Shown: positions 1 through 8,171 of the stretch, in pieces | Layout of the letters: every line of letters starts with the position of its first letter | Numbering within the stretch: position 1 is the stretch's first letter | DNA from: Paulinella micropora | Taxonomy: Eukaryota; Cercozoa; Imbricatea; Euglyphida | NCBI GenBank assembly: GCA_009731375.1 | Contig: BJOX01000022.1 | Coordinates: 1,288,501 to 1,309,134 of the forward strand | Direction: 5' to 3' | DNA: 20,634 nt | Position numbers and translations under genes: made by a program | The notes under the pieces: generated by a model | The model's database searches: none | What the model was told of the DNA's origin: nothing | Seen by the model: the letters and a program-made list of their open reading frames with translations, nothing else

Positions 1-805
1 AAAGCGGTCAGGATCCGGGCACAGCTCTCCATGACCCCGGCGGCACGCGCGCCGCTCACTGCGCAGACAGAGCTGATCACGATGCAGGCACTCCTGCTGC
101 AGCACTCGGGCAGGATCGAATCCATCAGCACAACCTTCACGGACGGGCGCTGTGCTTCCCAGACCCTTTTTTGTGCCTCGCCGTCCTGCGTATCCTCTTG
201 CAGATGGACGGCTACGCAGGCAAACATTGCTAAGCGTTCTAGGACGAGCCTGAAACGTTCGGGTATGTCGACCTCCACCGCTTGGTCCGGCTTAAAGAAT
301 TCCCAGACATTGCCTTCTGCGCGGAATTTACGTACGCGTACACGAAATCTGATACCGGAGGAGTGATCTCTGCCCAGGAAAACAGCTCGCTCTGGGGCGG
401 GGGCTCGCCTGATATCTCTAGGTGCGGCTGGTTGAGCAGCCGGTGTTTCTGTGCCTTGGTACTGGCTTCTCGCAAGGTAATGCTGTACCGGCCCCCGTCC
501 GCGAGCTGTGCCAGCACTTCTGCGCCCACCCTGCCGGGCCCGAAAACTAAAAACCCGGCGTTTGCGCCCTGATCTATCAAGAGGGCCCCGCCCTTTCTGC
601 AATTGTACAGGATATGGCCTAACGAGGCAGGAAAGTCGGCGGCTAGGTTACTTAGGTTTCCACCTGTGTTTCCGAAGAGCAAGGGCACACGATCCACCAG
701 GAACGAGCGCAGAATGTCATGGTTTCTAGAGTGCGCCGCTGCACGTCCGTTCCGACCACGCTGGTAAGGATGGAACCGCGAAGACTGCAAGCGTAGCGTG
801 GCCAT
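1..805 (-). pseudogene. unrecognised GC-rich coding remnant, frameshifted, runs off left edge
   Basis: Reading the minus strand from ATG at 805, a frame stays open for 188 codons to a stop at 239. A second minus frame stays open from about 345 to position 1. The second frame looks protein-like (for example VWEFFKPDQAVEVDIPERF near 310-255, then a Cys/Val/Ala-rich stretch). The first frame looks protein-like up to about SDFVYAYVNS near 330. The simplest reading is one gene with a single frameshift near 325-345, continuing past the left edge. I see no signal peptide, membrane segment or catalytic motif that I recognise, so no function is given. Base composition matches 1673-1845 and differs strongly from the AT-rich element that follows. 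It could be a host gene fragment or part of another large DNA virus. Alternatively the 188-codon frame is complete and the second frame is chance. Confidence 0.45.
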
Positions 806-835
806 GAAACTACACAAATTACAATTCCTTTTAAG

Positions 836-1519
836 NNNNNNNNNNNNNNNNNNNNNNNNNNNNNNNNNNNNNNNNNNNNNNNNNNNNNNNNNNNNNNNNN
901 NNNNNNNNNNNNNNNNNNNNNNNNNNNNNNNNNNNNNNNNNNNNNNNNNNNNNNNNNNNNNNNNNNNNNNNNNNNNNNNNNNNNNNNNNNNNNNNNNNNN
1001 NNNNNNNNNNNNNNNNNNNNNNNNNNNNNNNNNNNNNNNNNNNNNNNNNNNNNNNNNNNNNNNNNNNNNNNNNNNNNNNNNNNNNNNNNNNNNNNNNNNN
1101 NNNNNNNNNNNNNNNNNNNNNNNNNNNNNNNNNNNNNNNNNNNNNNNNNNNNNNNNNNNNNNNNNNNNNNNNNNNNNNNNNNNNNNNNNNNNNNNNNNNN
1201 NNNNNNNNNNNNNNNNNNNNNNNNNNNNNNNNNNNNNNNNNNNNNNNNNNNNNNNNNNNNNNNNNNNNNNNNNNNNNNNNNNNNNNNNNNNNNNNNNNNN
1301 NNNNNNNNNNNNNNNNNNNNNNNNNNNNNNNNNNNNNNNNNNNNNNNNNNNNNNNNNNNNNNNNNNNNNNNNNNNNNNNNNNNNNNNNNNNNNNNNNNNN
1401 NNNNNNNNNNNNNNNNNNNNNNNNNNNNNNNNNNNNNNNNNNNNNNNNNNNNNNNNNNNNNNNNNNNNNNNNNNNNNNNNNNNNNNNNNNNNNNNNNNNN
1501 NNNNNNNNNNNNNNNNNNN
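836..1519. other. assembly gap (684 N)
   Basis: A run of N. Its right edge abuts a G-homopolymer-rich stretch. The gap separates the start of the minus-strand remnant (805) from the plus-strand start at 1673, so a divergent promoter region could lie inside it; this cannot be seen. Confidence 0.98.
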
Positions 1520-1672
1520 GGGGGTGTGGGGGGGGGGGGGGGGGGGGGAGGGAAGAAAAGGGGGAGAAGAGTGGAAAGGGATTTTTCCCCTTTTTTTTCG
1601 GAGCTCTAAAACTTTCTGGTCCTCCCGCAAAAAAAAAAGAAAACAAACACACCAAAAGAGTGCAGCAAGAAC
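1520..1672. repeat. poly-G, purine-rich and A-run low-complexity stretch
   Basis: Begins with long G runs, then purine-rich DNA, a T8 run and an A10 run shortly before the ATG at 1673. No gene is seen in it. The G run could form a quadruplex and probably explains the neighbouring gap. Confidence 0.8.
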
Positions 1673-2209
1673 ATGAGCACCCTTGACGGCGATTGGCGGA
1701 ATGATGACGAACGGACGCACAAAAAACGCCGCGTCAAGTTTGAACCCTGGCCCCAGGACGAGGAAGGACCGGAAATCTCGTCCGACGGGCCCGTAGTTAG
1801 GATGCTAGCGAGCTTTAACCGGGCTATGAGCTCACTCAGACCGGATACAAAAGATTACTATTCATTTATTGGAATAGGAAATGATCTCGTTGATGGATTT
1901 TATTTTAACAAAAATCAAGCAGGAATGAATATCGCACATTGTGCGGGAGGTGCTGTAGATTATATTGACCAAGAAGACTGGGACGACCCTTGCGATGGAA
2001 ATTATGCTATGCCAAACTTAGACTGGAGCAAAGGAAATGTATTTCAAATTCAATTTCAATATTTAGGTTTTGGTGCTATTAAGTTTTATATTGAAAATCC
2101 CATAACAGGATTATTTCAATTAGTTCATATGATTGAGTATGCGAATGCTAATAATGGGTGTAAGCCTGCGAAATACAACATCACCTTTTCCGGCAGTAAT
2201 GAGAAATGA
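1673..2209 (+). pseudogene. chimeric ORF: GC-rich leader fused to N-terminal half of a viral fiber-like protein
   Basis: The 178-codon frame has two halves. Residues 1-58 are charged, carry a nuclear-localisation-like KKRR, and are encoded by GC-rich DNA like that upstream. From about residue 59 (position 1847) the DNA becomes AT-rich. The protein then resembles fiber-like virion proteins of algal giant viruses and related viruses: a DLVDGFYFNKNQAG stretch, then LDWSKGNVFQIQFQYLGFG and a TGLFQLVHMIEYANANN stretch. The frame is lost at a GGG run near 2156-2158 and terminates at 2207-2209; the matching C-terminal half continues in the next frame. The real viral N-terminus is probably missing and the ATG at 1673 belongs to the flank. 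The family assignment rests on remembered sequence style, not on a search. An assembly chimera at about 1845 is a real alternative. Confidence 0.55.
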
Positions 2210-2735
2210 TGCAAAGACTGGAATACAATCTCTTAAAACAGGAAGTGCCAGTTTATTCATTGAGGGAACGAATACGATAAACACAAGTGTAACAAACGAA
2301 GTGGCAGGAAGTAAAGCATCAAACACCACTGAAAGTCCTATTATTAGTATAAGAAACAAAGCGGTATTTGATGCGGGTGGTGCTAATTTAACAAATTATT
2401 CAAATGTTTATCCAACTTTGATAAGTATTACAAATGAAGATAAAAAGTCAAATGTTGTCACAATGGTATTAAATGGAACACTAACTGGAGCAGGTTTTGC
2501 AGATGTTGATTCTAAGTATTCAATTGTAGATACTGACACAAAGGCGAGTGCTATCGCAAACGGAACAACAATTTTTAAACTATATGTAAATAGTGCTTCA
2601 ACTCAACAAATCAATCTTAGAAGTTATGATATATACCTATCGCCGAGTGATGTATTAACTTTTACGCAGAAGTCTGTCTCTGCTGGTGGAGGAGGAAATG
2701 TCAATATTATCGCTAACTTCGTAGAGGATCAATAG
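2151..2735 (+). pseudogene. C-terminal half of the viral fiber-like protein (shifted frame)
   Basis: This open frame continues the preceding protein one reading frame over. A single extra base in the G run at 2156-2158 would explain the shift. The product is rich in Thr, Ser, Asn and Gly with short alternating hydrophobic segments, as expected of a beta-rich receptor-binding or surface protein. It ends with an YLSPSDVLTFTQKS stretch, a GGGG linker and NVNIIANFVEDQ before the stop at 2733-2735, an ending I associate with fiber-like proteins of marine viruses. A hairpin follows 44 bases after the stop. Role inferred: virion surface or attachment protein. The upstream ATG at 2133 of this frame is not a real start, because it precedes the shift and overlaps the other frame. 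Confidence 0.55.
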
Positions 2736-2778
2736 ATATTTATCAACTTCACTCTCATTCGCTTCGCTCATACTCGTA

Positions 2779-2798
2779 ATCTCAAACTTGTTTGAGAT
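2779..2798 (+). terminator. 9-bp hairpin downstream of the fiber-like gene
   Basis: ATCTCAAAC, a 2-base TT loop, then GTTTGAGAT: a perfect 9-bp stem. It is enclosed by an outer 8-bp pair, TTTATCAA at 2739-2746 and TTGATAAA at 2800-2807. It lies shortly after the stop at 2735. The reverse complement of the same hairpin lies just after the polymerase stop on the other strand. By analogy with the palindromic mRNA 3'-end signals of mimiviruses, it may define the transcript 3' end (inference). Confidence 0.5.
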
Positions 2799-2863
2799 AT
2801 TGATAAACATCGTTTAAAAGTAAATAATAATAAAAATAATAAGCGGAAAGCGATGTAATATCA

Positions 2864-2965
2864 TCACAAATATTTTTTTACCGCATCTTTGTTATTAAAA
2901 TACGGTTGTTGAATTAAATATTCAAGGTATGGTTTATCAATCTTAGCAACATCTTCAATTTTCAT
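2864..2965 (-). pseudogene. C-terminal remnant of an unidentified viral gene
   Basis: The last ~33 codons of a minus-strand frame read MKIEDVAKIDKPYLEYLIQQ and on to a KKYL end. The D-K-x-YLEYL-x-Q pattern resembles a short domain at the C-terminus of some viral and phage exonuclease-like proteins. Upstream codons in the same frame (to 3184) are low in protein-like character, overlap the polymerase end and contain the 2980-2998 hairpin, so the rest of the gene appears lost. The identification is weak and no function is assigned. Confidence 0.3.
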
Positions 2966-2979
2966 TTTTATTTTCAATA

Positions 2980-2998
2980 GAGAGTTTCTCAAACTCTC
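2980..2998. repeat. 8-bp hairpin (GAGAGTTT-CTC-AAACTCTC)
   Basis: Perfect 8-bp stem with a 3-base loop in the junk between the two convergent viral genes. A perfect 12-bp palindrome, GTCTATATAGAC, follows at 3025-3036. Both may be spare 3'-end signals or relics of deleted genes. Confidence 0.5.
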
Positions 2999-3102
2999 AC
3001 ATAGTCTGGTGAGGGTGGTCATTGGTCTATATAGACTGGTAAAAAAAATTATAGAAAAAAAATTAATTATTTGATATTTTCTAAAACACACGATAGCGGG
3101 GT

Positions 3103-3122
3103 ATCTCAAACAAGTTTGAGAT
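3103..3122 (-). terminator. 9-bp hairpin downstream of the DNA polymerase gene
   Basis: ATCTCAAAC, AA loop, GTTTGAGAT: a perfect 9-bp stem, 12 bases beyond the polymerase stop codon (3135-3137, minus strand). It is the reverse complement of the hairpin at 2779-2798, so each convergent gene carries the same hairpin in the same sense. A likely transcript 3'-end signal of the element (inference). Confidence 0.55.
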
Positions 3123-3134
3123 TGGAGTGTGAAT

Positions 3135-4088
3135 TTAGAAAAAGCCGAATGGTCTTGTTTCAATTGCATTATCAATAATTCCAATAACTTGTCGCTTCGT
3201 GTATGTATAACTAAATATTTTTTCTAAGTATTCACGTGTTATTTTTTTCTGTTGCTTGTTTCTCGTAATCTTATTATTTTCTACAATCACAACCTTACCA
3301 GACTTCTCAATTCGCTTAGCAATACATTTTTCTTCGTCTGTTTTCAATAGTTCTAGTAATTCGTTTTTTCCTTTCTCATATAATTCCGTGTTTGTTAATC
3401 CAAGTCCGCAACTAATCACACTCAACATATTAGGTAGGTTTACTTTTAATTCATCAGTCCATTCTCCTAGTAGTTTGCCTGTCTTAACATCTGTTTCTCC
3501 TTTTGTTAAGTCAGTAGTATATATTACACTATCGGTATCGTGGTATAATATTCTGTATCCTAATTTGTCCATCTTATCATAAAGTCTCATTCTAGCATGG
3601 CATGTAGTAAATAGAGCAATAACAATATTTGTTTTAATGGGGTCGCTCACTGCATCCTGTTTTAAGTCATAACTTGCTTCTACTACATCTTTATTAACTA
3701 TATTAATATTAATGTTGTCAATTGTCTTATCGTTCATTAATTTGTATAAATCATCTTTTTCTCTGATAAATTTAGTTTGTGTATTATTTTGCTTCTCGCC
3801 AAATTTCCCCCACAACGAATTCAAGCACAACTTAGCAACTGCCCGACGTCCTGGGTTATCTACTATTTTATCTTTATCCATCCTAACATTCATTTTTTGC
3901 TCCATGCTGTTGATATAGGTTTCTTTATCTTCATCTGTAATACAATCCTTTGGATATCCACTTGATTCCTGCTTTACCTTAATAAATGTTTGAATGTATT
4001 CTTTGAATAAACTATCGCTTTGTTCTTCCCAGTGCCACACTTCATATACTTTCATTAATTTGTATCCTTTGTCAAGTGCCTTATAGAT
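3135..4088 (-). pseudogene. polB: Polinton-type DNA polymerase B, C-terminal palm/thumb part
   Basis: Continues the segment at 4089-5273 in the same frame beyond a TAA codon at 4089-4091; the next ATG is only at 4055, so this is a nonsense break and not a new gene. It holds the KxxxNSxYG-type motif as KLCLNSLWGKFGEK and the catalytic YHDTDSVIY motif (two metal-binding aspartates, motif C), then a Lys-rich C-terminal region ending ETRPFGFF at the stop. These are the template/primer-binding and catalytic motifs of family-B polymerases, and the wording fits the protein-primed Polinton/PLV group. It would copy the element's DNA from a protein primer (family knowledge). The motifs look intact, so decay is recent or the stop is a local error. 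Confidence 0.85.
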
Positions 4089-5273
4089 TTATGGAGTAGC
4101 CCATGTGCCTGTTAATGCTCGCTCATTATCCGAGTGACTACATTGCCCGTGGTGCCCTGTCATCCCGCACTTATCGCATAGGTAATACATCATCTTACCT
4201 CTGTCTGCTTTTGGTAAGACCAGATGAATTAATCTTCTAGGTGGTAGCATTTTTGCTTTTACAATTCCAAAATAAACTTTATTTTTAATATTCATCGCTA
4301 CTTGTTTTCTTTCTGTCTCATTCTTTGGATGTACGATTTCATGGTGCCCTGTCGGATAAAGGTCATAATACATAACCGCGGGATACAATCCAGAGACATC
4401 AATGTAATTAGCATATTCGCTTTCATGTCTTGATTTCCAGTATAAGGTGAGAGCATTTGTTCTGCCTCCAAACATTGCTTCTCTCGGACTTAGTCGTTCT
4501 TCTTCAATAATTCGTTCATTTGTATCTTCTGCCAATAGTTGACTTGTTCTGGCTAGTCTCCATTCGCATTCCCAGATAGTAATGACTTTGGATACTCCAT
4601 AAAGTTTGCTCAATAAAACTTCTCTAGCCTTTGTACTTTTATATAGTTCTCCCATAGTCTTATTTTTCTTAATATTCAATGTATTGCTGTTATAGCACTT
4701 CTGGCATCCGTGCCAATGACATCCATAAAACTCATAAGCAACTTTATTCTTTTCGTCCCATCCATCTACATATACATTGGACTGCTTTGAGTTGAGGTAA
4801 AACATTTTTTCACCTCCATTAAAGGCATGCTTAATGTCAGCATTGTCTAATCTACTACGATATGCTAACCATTCAACACAGACACGAGAAGTCATCCTAT
4901 TTTGCTTTTCATTCTTCAATACAGCAATTGATTTCTCAGGCATGAATCGCCCACGATATAAAGCCATAACACAACTCGTAATTGTTGTATATCTAAAAGG
5001 GTCAATACCGAATTCTAGAAACGAGTTTCTAAACATCATACAACCTCGTCTCAATATATCAACATCAGAATGGCAATACTCCGCTATTTCTTTTTTCATA
5101 TCAAAGTGATTATGAGTTCTAACTTGCTCATCATACCATTTTAAGAATTCTTCTCTTTTTTCACCTTTCATTGTGTTGTATCCGTAATGTTTCTTATGTG
5201 GCATTACACCTACATAATTTTGATTTTTTGAAGTATTAAAGAAATGTGGAAAGTAGCCTTTTTTAAAGTTCAT
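4089..5273 (-). pseudogene. polB: Polinton-type DNA polymerase B, Exo III to motif A part
   Basis: This segment runs 394 codons. Near its start is a KKGYFPHFFNT stretch typical of the family, then Exo III as YCHSDVDILRRG. Next come the YEFYGCHWHGCQKC element (a small Cys/His-rich insertion common in Polinton polymerases), an FGGRTNA stretch, and motif A as DVSGLYPAVMYYDLYP. A Cys/His cluster (CDKCGMTGHHGQCSH) precedes the ERALTGTW end. The first codons overlap the previous segment at 5263-5273, where a T3A6 run carries a one-base frameshift. The segment ends at TAA (4089-4091), an in-frame nonsense codon in the middle of the protein. Confidence 0.88.
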
Positions 5274-5715
5274 TCAATCCAAATGTCTTAGGAAAATCTG
5301 CCAATGGCATCGGAAGAAAACTTAGACTATCAATAAATCTAAATTTCTTATGCGTCATCATCATAATTTTACCGCCTTGATAAATGACAAATAGTCTATG
5401 TCCATTATCAACTAACCACTTGAGAATAAACTGACAATCGTAGCCTCTGGCGTTATGTGCTATGAATGTATAGTCGTTATGCTTGATGTCAAATATCCAT
5501 TTACAGAAATCGTCAATATTCTTGTGAATTATTGGTGTGCTGTCGTTGAAATACTGGCTTTCTGCATGATTAACAATATGTTCTCCCGTATCTTGTGTTG
5601 CTTCAAAATCAAAGAATACATATTTTTCTGTTGGCGGTAGGATTGCCTTTTGAGATATTTCGCATTTGTGTTCTAGTGGTTTGAGTAGTTTGCAATTAAT
5701 TTTGTAAAACCGCAC
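5263..5715 (-). pseudogene. polB: Polinton-type DNA polymerase B, 3'-5' exonuclease part
   Basis: Begins in a Cys/His-containing stretch that continues the zinc-binding region of the next upstream segment. It contains the Exo I motif FFDFEATQD with its two metal-binding acidic residues, and the Exo II motif HNARGYDCQFIL. It ends in the SLSFLPMPLADFPKTFG stretch that in this family leads directly into the KKGYF sequence found in the other frame at 5273. Both ends are therefore frameshift breaks: one near 5705-5709 in a T4 run, one at 5263-5270. The apparent GTG start at 5715 is an artefact of the shift. The exonuclease proofreads during replication (family knowledge). Confidence 0.87.
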
Positions 5716-6180
5716 TTGTGCTCATCTTTAGTTTTATAATTGACACCACATCCTTTACATTTTGCCTTAGTATCGCACATATTCCTAATTTTCTTATTTT
5801 CCAAAGCATCCTTTTTATGATTTATAAAGCATTGTTTGTTTGGAAAATTTCTACAGCAGTCTTTGCATTCGATCCATTGAGATTTAACTTTTATCCCTTG
5901 ACAGCCTGCTATTCCACAGATATTACATACTACTTCACACGAGTGTGTATTCATGTATCCTCTTAGACAATCTTCACAGAAGTTCTTTTCACTTAGCATT
6001 GACTTCATATTAGTTATAGCATCGTAATGTCCTTCTGTTTTGAGAATGTAAAGATTAGTAAGACGAATTCCTTCATCATTAATTAAATTAGTTTTATAAA
6101 CAATCTTATCAGGAAATTCAACAATAACTAAATTATAGTTAATGTAATTAGCAAATATATTATGAGAGCCAGTATAAAGT
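5673..6180 (-). pseudogene. polB: Polinton-type DNA polymerase B, zinc-cluster part upstream of the exonuclease
   Basis: The frame is open from a stop just above 6180 down to the stop at 5673. The stretch from 6180 to 6008 has no ATG but is clearly coding, ending in a GHYDAITNMKSML stretch typical of these polymerases just before the Cys cluster. From 6008 come a CEDCLRGY pair, further CxxC pairs (CNICG, CKDC), CFINHKK and a final HKCG. This is the zinc-binding region that precedes the exonuclease in Polinton polymerases. Coding similarity stops abruptly at about 6180, where the opposite strand begins to encode the earlier part of the same protein: an inversion breakpoint. The 3' end is broken by a frameshift near 5707. 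Confidence 0.8.
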
Positions 6181-6725
6181 TAGGATTACTGGAAAACTTC
6201 ATTCATTTACTATTAGAGATGTAATAAATTTTATTGGAATAATCCTAAAAGATTATCAAAGACATCCGCCTAATAGTAAAGTCAGTTTAAGTATTGAATT
6301 TATAAATGGTCATTATGGAGCAGTATCAACAGGTATGAAACATATTAACGAAATCTCTGTTGAAGATGTATTAGAAAGATTATCTAATATATTTCAAAGT
6401 AATGAAAGCCTTTATACTGATGAAAAAGGAGCAAATATGGATAATTTAAAGTTTGTATTAAATTCTATTAAGATGCCTACAGGAGGAACAAGGCTACAAG
6501 TTATTAACAAATTAGATATCTATAAGAAAAGAGGTGTTATCCAAATCAACAACACCGATAACATATGCCTAGCAAGGGCTATTGTTGTAGTAAAAGCAAA
6601 AAAAAGAAAAACACGATAAATATTCACAGATTATGAAGGGAAGAAAGATACAAGAAGAATTAGCAAGAGAACTACATACAAAAACAAATGTTATTGAATA
6701 TGTCTGTGGTATTCAAGAGATTATT
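6181..6725 (+). pseudogene. polB: N-terminal part of the DNA polymerase B gene, inverted onto the + strand
   Basis: On the + strand a frame is open from 6151 to 6619 and is protein-like from about 6176. It resembles the N-terminal region of Polinton polymerases: a VSLSIEFINGHYG stretch (about 6279-6319), then DIYKKRGVIQINNTDN followed by ICLARAIVVVKAK. The x-NxDNxCLARAIVV string is a landmark of that region. The frame is lost in A runs at 6598-6611. The next frame then carries RKIQEELARELHTKTNV and VCGIQE up to about 6720, again as expected of the family. The sequence that should follow is on the minus strand starting at 6180. A ~545-bp inversion with ends near 6180 and 6725 explains this. 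The ATG at 6335 is internal, not a start. Confidence 0.75.
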
Positions 6726-7055
6726 AATTCCGAGTTTGTGTTCTTCGCTATTGTCCCGTAATATATTGTAATTACCATATCGCATCAAGTCTCTGACATT
6801 CTCCTGTCTGATACTTTGAGAAATTTCAACAGGCAATGGAGGAGCAACAGGAATATTTTGTTGCTGGAAATACGAAACACCTCTTACTCGGTTTAAGTAA
6901 TTTTGGGCTGTTGGCGTATCAATCCGTATATACCTCTTACTTGGTTGAATAAATAGCACATCATGACCCCTAACATGTTTAATTTCATAGTTTATCTTAT
7001 ATTCCCTTAGTTTGTCTAGCCGATAGACAACACCTTTGTAGTTGTGTGTGTCCAT
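6672..7055 (-). pseudogene. viral ORF of unknown function, truncated by the inversion
   Basis: A minus-strand frame from ATG at 7055. The protein is basic in its first half (GVVYRLDKLREYKINYEIKH, then GHDVLFIQPSKRYIRID), with a proline patch (PVAPPLPVE) and a charged second half. The last ~19 codons (6731-6672) are the antisense of the inverted polymerase piece, so the native end is lost. It may be a separate small protein. It may equally be the very start of the polymerase: before the inversion its end would have adjoined the polymerase N-terminal region, and both read in the same direction. The ATG is preceded directly by TATATAAA. I do not recognise the family. Confidence 0.5.
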
Positions 7056-7211
7056 TTTATATACTAAGAGATATAAAATTTTGAAAATTAAATAATTAGA
7101 GTATGGGTTGTGATTTTTAACAGATTATCTCTATTATATGTTATGATTTTATACCTTTAAATGGAATTAAATTCATGACACATAAAAAAAAAATAATTTT
7201 CTCTTTTTTGT
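7056..7211. other. AT-rich intergenic spacer
   Basis: No gene seen. Very AT-rich with a TATATAAA next to the ATG at 7055 (minus strand), so it probably holds the upstream region of that ORF, and an A9 run near 7185-7193 just beyond the stop of the zinc-finger gene. Confidence 0.5.
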
Positions 7212-7829
7212 CTACTTCATTCTATAAGATCTATAAGAAGCATTGTATGAACTACTATCAATGTTTTGATTATTTGGATAAGTGCCACAATGACAAGTAG
7301 TTTCAGACCTATTGCATGTATCGCATCTATCTTTTCTTTCTAAGTATTTTTTATGTTTTAATGTTTCCTTGTGAATTTCTTTTCCTCTTACTTCTATTGT
7401 TGAGCCACATTCACATGTATATTTTTCATAATCTGTAGTAGGCCTGCCTGGTATGCGAGAGCCATTCATCCATAGTTCGTGATAGGCTGATTTAAGATGT
7501 ACTGCTTTATATCCCATAGCAATTTCATATCCGCACTCGCATTTCTATCTTTTCTTCATCCATGCTTTATTATAATCTTTCTTGTATTGCTTCATTCTTT
7601 CATCATTATATTTCTTCCAGAGTTCATATTTTGGTTTTATGCTGTCATTATAAAATTTGATTGCTTGCTGTTCTGCTTCTTCTTTATTTCTTTGTCCATT
7701 AATACAAAAGTTTTTTACTTTCATTTTACCTTTTTCAGTCCATTTTACAACAACAACTGGCTTTTTTGCATTATCAAAGACATGAATACCGCCCTTTGTT
7801 ATTTTCTGTGGAATCTCGGCCTCGCTCAT
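7212..7829 (-). pseudogene. AP2-like / zinc-finger DNA-binding protein with internal TAG
   Basis: I chose the start MSEAEIPQK at 7829 because the 18 codons before it do not look like protein and an AT-rich leader precedes it. The first part (GGIHVFDNAKKPVVVVKW to NKEEAEQQAIKFYND) has the W-x-x-x-GK-x-K-x-K-x-F and EEAxxxAIxF pattern of AP2-like DNA-binding domains. A basic linker ends KAWMKKR at a TAG (7545-7547). The same frame continues at once with two CxCG...H...H zinc fingers: KCECGYEIAMGYKAVHLKSAYH, in two overlapping parts around 7544-7480, and YTCECGSTIEVRGKEIHKET with a second His after it. A CDTCN/CHCG pair follows. The stop precedes the first finger Cys by only one codon, so this is one gene with a nonsense codon, or stop readthrough. 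Likely role: DNA binding or transcription for the element. Confidence 0.6.
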
Positions 7830-7866
7830 ATTATATTGTGTTATAATTCTTATCCTTAACATAAAT

Positions 7867-8001
7867 TTAAAAATATGACACATTCACGGGAAGGCGTAAT
7901 ATATCGTTAGGACTGCTACCGGTGCCGCCAGTTTTTGGTCCGCCTTGGACTACTTTAAGAAAAGCAGAAAAGCGATCCAAAGACTTCTTGTATTGATTGA
8001 G
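7867..8001 (-). pseudogene. C-terminal tail of a viral gene, cut at the foldback element
   Basis: A minus-strand frame reads NQYKKSLDRFSAFLKVVQGG, then a Gly/Thr/Ser-rich linker, then NDILRLPVNVSYF and a stop at 7867-7869. The stop lies about 40 bases before the start of the AP2-like gene, giving the tight spacing expected of a compact viral genome. Upstream the protein-like sequence runs into the inverted repeat that begins at 8002 and cannot be followed. It is the rightmost sequence I would assign to the viral element. Family unknown; a structural protein tail is possible. Confidence 0.45.
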
Positions 8002-8171
8002 GCCACTATAAGACACTATAAAAAATTTGATTTTACAAATAAGCCTTTATCTCTCTTCGTATTCAAAGTTTTATTTTTTAATGTCGCGACTTTGCGATTA
8101 ATAGGAGAGCGAATTTAGCCGTTATCTCTCTTGCTACACCCCCATGTCTCCAGATACTGTCTTATAGTGGC
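8002..8171. mobile_element. 170-bp foldback element (MITE-like)
   Basis: Terminal inverted repeats: GCCACTATAAGACACTAT at 8002-8019 and its reverse complement with one mismatch at 8154-8171 (14 bp perfect, then 3 more after a mismatch). The interior has a direct repeat GCC(T/G)TTATCTCTCTT at 8043-8058 and 8118-8133. No coding capacity. A TATA within the repeat would allow a TA target duplication, but no clear flanking duplication is visible. It could instead be a terminal structure of the viral element. Confidence 0.45.

Noticed and set aside
239-1720. A 493-codon minus frame running through the gap
   Set aside because: Most of it is N; the part right of the gap is homopolymer-derived. Only the segment from 805 leftwards is supported.
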